Positions 28,201 to 40,500 of a DNA stretch of 64,000 bases are shown in pieces. The notes under the pieces were generated by a model. The model saw nothing but the letters and a program-made list of their open reading frames with translations, searched no databases and had not been told where the DNA came from. The translations under genes and the position numbers were made by a program. Within the stretch, counting starts at the first letter, position 1, and every line of letters begins with the position of its first letter. This stretch comes from Mactra quadrangularis. Its lineage: Eukaryota > Mollusca > Bivalvia > Venerida > Mactridae. Location: positions 31,609,267 through 31,673,266 of the forward strand of contig CM046308.1 in NCBI GenBank assembly GCA_025267735.1. Direction: 5' to 3'.

Positions 28201-31200
28201 TCAAGGCAGATCTTGTTAAACATGAGAAAGCATTAAAATGTTTTCAATACCATTGTCACAGTCCATACGTTCACAATAAATTCTTTTTTACACAACAGAT
28301 TTGTTACATTACTATCAATTAGAACGACTATCCTCATAAATCACCATATACTTGACTGTTTCTTCTTGTTACATGGTATTCCTATTTAGAAACATTATCA
28401 TTGCTGTCAGTTTTGTCTGGTAATTGTCACGTTTGTCTACTTAGACTTAATTCTTAATATTTCTGAACACGATAATTACATTTATTAGATACAGACAAGT
28501 AGTAAAGTAATCTAACGTGAAACAAGGATCGAAAGAGAAGACTGATTATTATTATAGCTTAGAATTTGTATTAAAGAATCATACTACCACGGGGTTTAAA
28601 GTCTTCGAAGTAGATAGAACAGAACGAGAGATACGACAAGTTGTTTGGGAAATAAAGGAATACTGTTTTACAAAATTGTCCATAGCATTGACATTGCATG
28701 CATTATAGTATTTATAAAACCATACATCATTTGTTTATTTTCGGTAATACTGCTAAACTTAAATGTGTTGGTAATGACATCAATATCTGTTGGCATTTCG
28801 TAAATGTATCTACTGGACTTTTTGGCCAAATATATAGTTGTCAAACTGTAAAGATATTTGCAAACGCTTAAAAACAATTTGCAGTAACAGCACATATAGT
28901 TCATGAAATAATAATGTTTTTCTTTTCAACACTGAATGTCTTCTAGAGCAATATGTAATCAAGTTATAAGCCACTTGTCACACTTTGATCTTATCGATAT
29001 GTTTCAACTGAGGAAATGTTTAAGTGCTGATGATCTTTTTGTCGTTATGGGAAAACTACCTACAAAATGTATAAATGACAAGGAAATTATTGTTGACAAA
29101 CAAATGTCCCATGACGCAATGGTGATTCATCATTATATTATTTTGTAACAGTTCAAACTTTATCAGAGTGAAAACCAAGCGGGATCCTCCACATTTTGTT
29201 TGTAAATAGTGTATGGTAAAAAAGGTTAAAGTTAAACAACCATAACATTTTAGAGTGTGACAATCCAATGGCAGTGAATGTTACCAAAGTAGGAATATGG
29301 CTTTATGTTAAAGATATTTTTTCTCAATAATGGGCCCAGCCACTAATATTGTGTGGTATAATCTGATCAAATGTTTGTTTCATTAAGCTTTCTCCTATAA
29401 GCATTGTTCTTTCTGGCATTTCTTTACTGTCATTAGTTTTGTCTTGTGTAGTGACAACTAAATATATATCGTTGGCAATGTCCTTTACCATGTCAACTTT
29501 AATCATAGTACAATAGAATATTTTATTGATCTCTTGCAAATGCTGAAATAATTGTATCGCTTATTAAAACATGACTAAGCATTGGTGAAATAGTTGCAGA
29601 CACAGGTAGTTTCTTATCTCATGTGTTGCCATTAATATCATTTATATTGAATAAAAGATATCTTACTGTTCGCCAACGAGTTCATGCACTAGATATTTGA
29701 AAGCAATAAATGTATGTAGATATATTCTCGTCGTCAAAAGCGGTTCCAAATCATCTGCTAAACAGATTTCTACATTGTCCATTCATATAATATATTAAAT
29801 TACATATGCATACATATGAATTTAAACCAACTTTAAACATGTTATATGAAGACACATTGACGACAAAAAGCCATTTATAAGAGTACAAATAAATTTAACA
29901 TATAATGTCATTATAAATTGTATGCACGCTGTTTGCACAACAAATACATGATAACATAGTTGGATGTAAATAAATCACACATTCTTAATTCTCACCAATT
30001 TTAGACATAACTTTGCTTATGAAACTGTGTTTCAAGTGCCGCGGCCGTGGCGTAGTGGTTAGCATGTCTGACTTCAAATCCGGAGATCGCGGATTCGAGC
30101 CCGGTCGCGGTAGGTCATACCCTAAAAATGAGATGTCGGCCTCCTGGTAGGGTAAGTTAGTACTGGTGATAGAAAAATGTCCAGGAAACCTATAGTAGGA
30201 ATAGCTGGCCGTCGTATATATAACCTTAATAGGTGTTGTATACAACGTTAAAAACCAATATAAAAAATAAAAATGTGTTAGACAAGTTTTATATTGTTTA
30301 CATTACGTCAGTTTTCTTGGCATCGAAAGCCTATTAAAATGTGGAGGATAAATCATTTAGAACATCGAATTTCCTGTTGAAACATTATAAAGCAATCATT
30401 GACAAGAGTCATTGCTTCTTCATTCTGTTGTCATGGCACTTACGTTTGTATGTCGAATAGCATGTATATTTTAGTGCATATGAAATCACGTGTAAACTAT
30501 ATGAAACACTTATCGCTAATTTCATATAAAATATATATGTGTGGTTATATAAGGGAAGTTCTTTGTTGAAAATAGGGATAAAATTATTAAGTTTCTTCAT
30601 GCAAAGCCATGTTTGGCAATAATTTACTCTCTTTAAATATACAATTGTTCATAAAATTATTAAAAGAAATGGTATGAACTATTTGCATCAATTAAAGCCA
30701 GATATTATGCTTATCAATTTTATATCTCAAAACTGCATTACAAGAAAGTTCCATCACAATGATATTTATTTCAAACTTAATGAACAAATGGAACAAATAT
30801 AAATACTTAATTAAGAAATGACGGGGTGATTTATTATTTTACAAAATTATATTTTTGAACTGACATATTCGTTTCTGCTATGTAAAATTCTTATTTAGCC
30901 TATATTTAACAAATGCAATAATTTACAAGAATTGCAGGCGTATATTTTTAGTCTATTCCTGACTTAACTACGTTACATTTTTGTGAAGAACCTAAAATGA
31001 ATGCTCGGATTTTTAACATTAATGTGTGAAGGGTTCTTATATCGACATAATTTCGTCTCGGAAAGATATCCATTGTCGTATATATTTGCAACTAGTGTCA
31101 ATAGAGTCTCCATTTAGTTGTTAGGTCAATTTTGATTTCATTGTTAGGTTGTGATATCTATCACCGAAAAGAAACTAACATAGTATCTTGAGAATAGATG

Positions 31201-34200
31201 TGTAATTGTTTAAACATAGGCTGTCTGGACTTGTACGAATTATGAAGTCTATGGGGGGCTCGATGTCAAAATGTTTAATATTGGTTGTAATAATTGTACA
31301 TCTTGTAATTATTTTCCGTGCTAAACTTTAAAGTCTATGTACTTCCCCTTTAGCATTGCATTGCTTATGCAAATAAATAGATGAGCATTTGTGGTACTTC
31401 AAAATAACGTTTCAAGAAACATTTTCTAAAGTTGGATTCAAGTACATGTATTAGGCTAAAATGCTCTTCAAGCAGACAGATTATCAGATAGACATAGTTT
31501 AAACATTTTAACGATAAAACGATCACTTATCTGACCTCAAGACAATGAAAGGTATGACTCTGGTCAATACCAGACTGTCAAACCATAATGGATGAACATC
31601 ACTAAAACCTAGAAGCTCTGATCTCATCTTACCAATTGGAAACAAAACTTGAAAAACTGATCAACATATTTGAAAACACCATTTTTACTTTTAGACATGT
31701 TAAAAACGATATTGATATTCGGCCACAACAAATTGATTATATGTTCTATGGATTCGCTCGCACCTTAATTTTAACAGTTTTTTACAAAAAAAAATATTTT
31801 TATTTCCTCGATCGCTCATAAAAATTTGGTCAAACCGCTATATAAAGCAACTGAATTAAGATTTTTTTTCTTCGCACGCTCGCCCTTTTTTCTAGAAAAA
31901 TCCATAGAACGTATCATCAACTTGTTGTGACCTTACAAATCAGTAAAAATAGACCAGGATTCAATTTTGTTTAAGTCTAATTGCTTGCCTAAAATTGAAA
32001 AATATCAGGAAAAAGAAATGACATTTCTTTAAACAATACGATGTAGACGACTATGCAACAATTATTCCAGATTTATAACGGATGAATCAATTTATATGCA
32101 AAAGTAAATCCTACTTGCGAAAAACGAATTGTCTTCAACTTACTAAATTGCAATATTTATTTCAACTAATAAAGACTCCCGTAGGCACACATAATTTAAG
32201 TCCCATCAAACTGTCATAAAAAACGATTGTGTGAAATCTGCCAGACGCTGATTTTGTTGATTTGCATTTTAACGGAAATTATATCGCTGGGGTGAATATT
32301 GACACTAAACGTTTCACAACTGTTTAGAAAGATAAAGCTATTGAATTAACCAAAATAAAGCTGTATAATTTGCTAAAGTTTCTTTTTAAAAACGATGTGT
32401 CATTGACATAAGGCGATTTGTAATAAATACATTTTTCTATAACTTCGTCAAGTTAGAATTATGTTTATTGTTTCGATGGATACGAACATAATCCAATATG
32501 AACTCATGCAATCTTCTTGTCATCAAACAAGTGATTGTTCTACAAAAAAGGTTTGTCTTTTAGTTTGAAGCCGCTTACAAAATAAAACGTCGTATTAAAA
32601 CATTCAAAACGTTGGTAATTACTTTATTTAACTTTATCAGTTGTACTCGTGTTCTAAGGAATCAATTACCACTTTGGTAGTTGAACACAAATCATTCTGG
32701 ACTTGGTGGAACAAGACCATACCCCCATACACAATCAAAACATCGTCCAAAAATAGGGAACCTATGCCAATTCTAAATGGACCAAACAGAAACTTGCATT
32801 TTCATTTCAGAAATCACTTTGAATGCTAATCAGGAGCTATTTGGGGAATATAAATTGCCAATAACTTTCTTAATTGACTTAATAGTTTAGGACTGATTAT
32901 CTGGCATCGTCGCAATTCAATTTAAATAATCATTAATTTTATGGAAATCATAACATTTACATTCGGGTTTTATTTTGCATTTTGTTTAATTTTATTTTAA
33001 TGGAGTTTTTATTAGAGAAGCAGAAATAAATTGCCTCATCTACAAGTCAGAACAATACAATAGCGAACATTACTTTTTTATTTCTCAAATTACATGAGTA
33101 TATGTAATACTAATGGTAATAGATTAGAATGTTTACAAAAACGAAACAAACAAGAATTTTTACAAGTATTGTTCGTTTTTTCTCAACTGTCAAAGCATGA
33201 ATAATTTCACGGTGATTTCGTGCTCTTTGTCTAACACTCGTGATATTGAGATAGTGTGTAATCATCCACCGTGAAATTATTCAAACTTTGACAGTTGAGA
33301 AAAAACGAACAATACATAAGGTTACGATAGAAAATATAACGAAATGTGGAAATATCTTTACATTATTAGTACTTTGATGACAATGTTTGGGGAGAGTAAG
33401 AAAATAGCAAGCAAATGAAACACGTATGAATTATTGATTGTGCACAAAGAATGTTTGAGATAACCAAGTGTAGAGTACTTAACTTTGATAGATTTCAAGT
33501 TCTCTAAAATATGATAAAAAATCTTATCTGTACTCTTTCCATGTTTTTGCTAATGTAAAATATAATTTTTAGAAACTATATATCAAATTTTGGCTCCAAT
33601 TGACTAAAACTCACAATCTTGCATTTGTAACAAAGAATACAAATAATAGCTCAAACATGACATGTCGAGATACGTGGATGGATACAAATTCTTATAGTTA
33701 GGTTCTATGGCCGTGGAAATCAAATATATTAGTAATGGGCATGATAATTGTTTCATGAATATTTGCATTTAGACGCACCATCTAGCTAGACGTTAGATGT
33801 GACCTCTATTGCGACTTAACATTTTAACATTACCTCAAATAGTTTGTTTGGCAGAAAATGTCAATAGCCTTCACGGACATGCAATGTCTGTATCTATAAA
33901 CGTCAATTAGCAGAACTGCAACACATGCCATCGCGATTGAAAGAGACAAGTTGTCCGTCTTGTGGAATAGAATATTGTCTTGACGATAGTTCTGTTTCAT
34001 TGTTTGCGTAATATTCAACTCTCTAGTCAGGAAACTGCCATTTCATGTCCATCATTTGTAGCTGCAATAACCATTGTTGCAAACAAATAGCATTTAATAA
34101 GATAATTCAATCAAAATGCATGAAATGTTCAAACTAGCAGTTTTATATTAGAGAGACCGATTTGAATGCGACAGAAATGTTATTTGTGGAATGCAAATGA

Positions 34201-37200
34201 ACAGTGATTGTTTCAATTATAACCATTTATATCTTTAAAGCAATTAAATGTATTTCAGACATTTTCCTTAACAATTGTGTTTATTTTTAAATTTAAATTC
34301 ATACAAATTGGAACTTGTATTCAATGTATTTGCATTTTGTTTGATTTAAATTATTTCAAACTGTAATAAGAAGAAACGTCTATTTTAAATAAGGAAAATT
34401 TACTGTTATTTACATGATATTTTGGAAAAAATTGGACGGTTTTTGGAAGCATACCAACTAAAAATGTCTAAAAATGTTTTGAATGTCACTTAATACACCC
34501 ATGTTTTGCTTTCTTAATTTTTGGAAATTTAATTTAGAATAGAAAACGTTTTAATTACAGCCATACAAGTTGATTTGACTGCATTTGTAAGAGTTCTATG
34601 TTCATTAAGTTTATAATTTTGTTAACGCTAATGTAATTGAGAGAATACCTCTATGTAATGGGAACTTTATGGCTTTATACGATTATTGTAGTTTTCGCCT
34701 TCGACTAATATAACATATGTCGTAATGTAATATTGTCAAAGATATACACGGTAACATAAATCATCATTAAATCTCCTTTAAATTTTGTTAGTGATGGTTA
34801 TTTTCTACTTATTTTTTCAGTCGTGTAAAAGAAAACTCACAAATAGAAGTATCGAATATTTTAATAAATTTAATAAAGTGTGTTTCCTTTTTCATTTCAG
34901 AATGATTTCTGCACAGTTTCCAACGTATGCTGAAAATACAACAGAAGTATTAGACAAGCTTCTACGAGGATACAGAAAAGAAATACGTCCAGGATTCGGA
35001 GGTAATAAGCAGATTTTTCAATTATAGTTAATACTTAGTTTATACAATATATAATTACTTCATCCATAATTACCTTCTTGATTATAGGATAAACGCACTT
35101 TTTCATTTAGAAGCAAAGTGGTTTTTCTATGACACTAACTCCAAAAAAAATCAGAAAGGCCAAATCTAATGTATTTGCTCATTAGGGAACATTTTTTCCT
35201 AAAATGACTACAGGCAATGGTGTGTCTTGAGTTCGATTAGAGTAGTGCAAAATGAAATTCCGATACAGTTCCTTTCAATCGGACTCATTTGTGCAATTTC
35301 TTGCCTAACGCATCTATGGAAATATAGGAAAGACAATGCTCTCAAGGAAATTCTATTACGTTCCAACAAATGGGCATTCATAGAAAATCATTATCGTCCA
35401 ATTCAGCAAATTACTAGAAATGTAAATCTATTTGTCATCTATTGAGGACTCCGTCCTGCAAAACAACGTACAGTGTGAATGTTTCGTAAATTCAATATCA
35501 ACATGTTTGTGTGTTTACATTAGTATATTTTACTCAATTTCTAAATTTGATTTTGCAAACTTTTCGTGTCATGTGACTTCAATGACCTTGTACTTCAATA
35601 AAACAAAGACAGACATTTAATTTAAAGTAGATTTCTAATAAATGAAATAATCAAAGACACAAACATTCACAAACTTATCAATTTTGGAATTTCTCTGAGC
35701 ACTTGCTGTAATATTACCTTCAATTATTTTTGTCTAACCGCCTTAAGTAAGTTAATGCATGTATTGTCTTGCTTTTAATATGAAATTCAGTTTTGCCATC
35801 GAAGGACGTAAGCATTTCTATGTAATTACATAAACTAAACATTGGGAGCAGATGTAATACATGTGATTTCCAAAGACCCTTTCTTTAATTTACTCAAACT
35901 AATTTGATTTTAAAGTCGAAATTTTAATTTGATACAATTATCTATCAGACAAACATGCAGTATTGCTACAATTTGATAACTTTTGTTTTATACCGATGTT
36001 CTTTCTATATTAGCTCAGTTCAATTGTATTTCCTTAAGACAACTTCAGTCAGTTTAATCCATGCTTTATCTTAATTTCAAAAGAATGATGCAGCTTCGAC
36101 GCTTACATAAATGTTTATTTATCTTGTTTCTCGATCTTTTTCTAAACCCAAAAGGTCAATGCTTAAAGCTGCAAATGTCGATCAAAAATGAAATTCTTTA
36201 CATTTTTAACAGAAGCTTAACGCCTGTTGAACACTTTCAATAAAACAATTACTACTCGTTGTGCTGGAAACATTTCTATGCTGTCATAAAAGGAGAAAAA
36301 AATGAGAAATGATTCTAATTTTGTATCCTGCGATATGTTGCGTGCGTTTTCTTTTAGAGCGTAACTTCTCAAAAATTGTAAAACAAATTGTAGAATTTTA
36401 TATGAACAATCTTGTAGTTTTAAACTGAAAATCACAGACTAAAACATATTTGGTAAATTGATAGTTCATTTTTGTTCGGTTTTACTCTAATCTTTTTTTA
36501 TCTATCAGAGTCATTTCTGATAAAACAAGTAAATCTGTGAGCTAATGCTCACTAGTGATACCCCCGCCAAAATCTAAAAATATGCGACAAACAGGAAGTA
36601 GATGAGCAAGGAGGATGAAATCGCTTTACACCACATGGGACTATGGGATGAAGCAATATGCAAAGTATTAGGCTGCTGCATGATATAGTTGCTGAGAAAA
36701 CTGCGACGGAAATTTCGTAACGGACGGACGCACGGACGCACGGACGGACGGACAAGGGTAAAACAGTATATCCCCCCTCTTCTTCCAGGCGGGGGTATAA
36801 AAATATCTAATCGTCTACCTTGGACTAACACACTCTAGACACCTCTATCTAATACAAGATACTGTCTACCATTTACATAAAGTCATTGTCAGAGTTTGTG
36901 AAAGTTTTCTCTTAGTGAGGCAATATTAATGTAGAGTCGCCCGCCTTAACCACTTGACCTTGGTGACGTTTTTAAAGCTTTTCAAGTGTTCAAACTTTTT
37001 TTTTATTTTAATATGCTTTTCTAAGCTGAGACTGTTTTCTGTTTACTGATTTAAATATTCATTTGGTGAGCGATGAGTATTTTTTGTAGCTCATTTAATA
37101 CTAGCTAGATTGTACGAGCATGTTGCTGTCAGCATTTAGCTCGAAAAAAATTAAGCATATGTATCTTCCTGTGTACCACGCAAACTGATGTTCAATGTAC

Positions 37201-37428
37201 CAGGATATAACCCTGCAAATATTTCCGTTTGTAAGCAACTTCATAACATAAGTAACAGTGAGATTTGCATTGGGTGCAAAGATGATTTGCGTCTGATACA
37301 AAACATTTTCCTTAGGGAAATTGCATTGAATCAAGCAATCAAGAATTATTCATTCGAAATCACTAGTAATAAATAGACTTCAGAATAAAACATCATATAT
37401 TCAAATATTGGCTGAATATGTACGATAC

Positions 37429-37505
<77 letters not shown>

Positions 37506-40500
37506 GGAAACGAAGGTCTACCGCCCATACAAATATTCAAATCATTTTTTTTTTTAATGTAGTGTTGTCTGATTGACCTACAACGACTTATTTGGGTCAT
37601 CGGATACTTTAAATCATTTAGGAAATATCTTTTAACATTAATGCAGTCGCAAGTAGTTTGTCCATATACTTTTTTGTATGCATAGCTATGCATTGTTAGT
37701 TCCATGAATCGCATCATATGTACTTCTTTAATATACTAGTTTGCTATTATAGTGCATAATATTTAACCATTTAATCCCCCAATGTCACTGCCGACTTGTA
37801 TTACCTTTATTCAGTTTTCGAAAATGAAGTAATTATTTTATGCGTATTATATAACGTAGTGAGCCTTAGGCAATACAATAATGGTCCAATATTGCTACTG
37901 CACAATCTGCTACCCTGTAAGCACAATATACAAGATTATACTTAATTGCAATTTCTGCTTCAATTAAACTCAGTATGTGTCTGACAGCGACACTGTGTTT
38001 GCTTAGTTATCAGTGAACTCTTCCATAATTACCATCGTCTGGACTGGCATGTCGTTATTATATAGAACATTGCAGATATCTTGATCTGATGAGTATCTCA
38101 TAAATATAGTATTACTGTCAATGTAAATCAAGATAGAAAGAGGCAATAATTATAATAAACAATTATCACTGTTGATTGCTATCTTGTTCACATATAAAAC
38201 CTTATAAGCAACAATGACCTTTTCATAGAAACAAGTATCATGTATCATGCAAAACATTGTTTGCAAGCTTCCTTGGTATTTTGGACCTGTTTGTTTTAAG
38301 TCACGTAAAGCAATAATGTACATTTACCAAAGGCCGTGACAGTTACATTAATACTAATAATTACCAACATTAATAATCTTGGAAGATCAGATAACATTTT
38401 TCAAAAACAGAAAAATTATGTCATTTTTTAATTATCTTTGTTTACGCTTAACATTGCAATTTTGCTTTTAATAAAATAAAAACACAGCTTGTAAACATGT
38501 TTTGATTAAATATTGCGTTTTGTTTAACTTTTGCAACATATCTAACAGCCTATTGTCTCACAACACCGACTTCCTTTGAAATGTAAAGTCACAAATCCTA
38601 TCAACAAGAAACAAGTCATTTTGTTGCAATTCCACGAAGCTAAACGCTTGTTGAACATTGTCAATAAAGCAATTAACGCGGTAGTTCCTCATCATTTCAC
38701 TTGTAACGGTTGTTTCACAACCAATTTTGTGTTGGTCCACGTCCAACAATTCTCTTATAATAAGCCTAACTATCAATAAAGAACTAGAATGTTTGAAGAG
38801 GAGATACTTCAAGTGCTGCAGTGCGTTATATGAAAAAGTGTCCATGCTTGAATAATCCGTTAATAATGGCCCTCTGTATGTTTGAGAAAGTGGCACTAAT
38901 AGCCTAATAAATCAATGATAAATTAGGTTTTGGGGAGCAAGTACTTGTATTGGATTCACAAAACAATTACTTAAACATACTATTGAAAAAAGGAAGATAC
39001 CTATAAATTATTATTAAACTAATTTTCTAAGTACAAAAAACACTATTTGACCTTTAAGAATACATACAATAGAACGAGATATAAAAAGTTCAAACTATAA
39101 TATTATCACATGCCATCTTTCTTAACGCCATACTCGTTTGTTGAACAATGAAATAAATTATGTTGCGTAGATTTTATAGATTCCTCTAGAATTTCATTTA
39201 TGTGAACATTTTTGACATTCTTGGAATTATCTGAATGTTATGTTTTATGATATTTTACTATGTACGAACACTTACGTTTTTTATTAATTTTAAAATGCTG
39301 TGTCAGGTAAACATGAAGTGTAGCTGAGCTGCTCATTGCAGAAAATATCTAAAATTATCAAGTAAAATGTGTATGTTGTTTCATAGCTGTTGACAAAGAC
39401 CTGCGCAGCTATATTTATTGCTTTAATCCAACTTTCCATTAAACTGTAATCTACTGGTTTGAATGACTCTGAATGAATTGTCTGCAACTTAATTGAAATC
39501 CGTGGTAATCTTACTATGCTGCTGTGCAAAGTACTTAACTTTAAATAACTCTTATATAGAATAATTTTATTGACATTTCTACATCATTTGAACACGTTAA
39601 GTGCCTGTCTGGAATCGGTAATTGACTTTCAATAGTTTTCAACGGAACATGTTTTTGTCCATTGATTGAGGCTGTGAATCCATAATCCGAGTACCGTGTT
39701 TTGTAATTAACAAGACTTAGTGACCCTAAGTACGAGTATATGCAATGTTCTTTTAGATGCAATTGATATCATATTAAATTTTAAAATTGCTATACACATA
39801 TGATATCAAACATAAACACTATAGCACAAATTAAAGTTTTGCCATCTATTTTCGTCATTTGTTTGATGTATCCTTTTACTGAAGACTAGCGTAGCGCAGC
39901 TTGCCAAATAAAATTTGATCAATGGCAAATCCCGTTTGAAACAAACATGGTAATCGAATCTTTTACATACAATTTGGAAAACCAACAAAACGGGTTCAAT
40001 ACTTTTCTTAAGCACGATCTGAAAGTGGTATAGTTATAATTCTATATGATAAAAGAAAATATAAAGTTGGGTGCATCTTGATGACTTGATGTTAACATAT
40101 CTATGTTTACCTTTTACCTTTTATATGCCAGTTAAAGCTTTGTATGTATTGATTACAGTGAAATGTCATGTGACATTCCTTTTATTTTCAAACATACTGT
40201 ATATATACATGAAACTTTGAACCTGCTTAGATTGAAGAGTTATATTTAGTAAATTTAATAGTGTGGTAGAAGTACCATCAGGGTAGTAGTATTTTTGTGT
40301 GACTCATAGTAATAAATCTACATCAAGTGGTCTACTAAAAGTTGTTATATTTCTTGTAAGATAAGATAAGATATGTTTATTTATGTCTCACTGTACATGT
40401 ACAATATAACTAAACAATTGTACTGTATATACACAATTTCATAAACATGCAAACCTTTCTAAAATAAAATATGAGAGACAAATCTAAAAACAGCATTCTT

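Larger units (their letters stand above)
1276..34900 (+). other. Intron 1 (33.6 kb)
   Basis: Begins GTAAGATTC and ends TTTCATTTCAG. No supported exon inside. Contents listed separately: tRNA-headed SINEs (5560, 12362, 23363, 30038, and a decayed one at 6351), foldback elements (12553, 33166), a polypyrimidine tract (9426), a regulatory-looking cluster (25306-25633) and decayed low-copy repeats, mainly 13.4-32.2 kb. 1281-4870 shows only AT-rich sequence to me. Confidence 0.68.

Noticed and set aside
29985..30245. 86-codon minus-strand frame similar to the one at 5545
   Set aside because: The similarity is due to the shared SINE, not a gene family.
34785..34900. Upstream extension of exon 2 with ATG at 34794 as the main start
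   Set aside because: A strong pyrimidine-rich acceptor precedes 34901, and the extension gives a short hydrophobic run followed by many basic residues, a poor signal peptide. Kept only as an alternative.
36552..36831. Two overlapping minus-strand frames rich in Arg, Pro, Val and Ser
   Set aside because: They translate the TIR element and its GGAC minisatellite; no protein family resemblance.
37346..37717. 123-codon minus-strand open frame
   Set aside because: It exists only because the (TA)n run reads as Ile-Tyr without stops.
38558..38896. 112-codon minus-strand frame
   Set aside because: No family resemblance, and part of it covers the intron-2 repeat at 38634.
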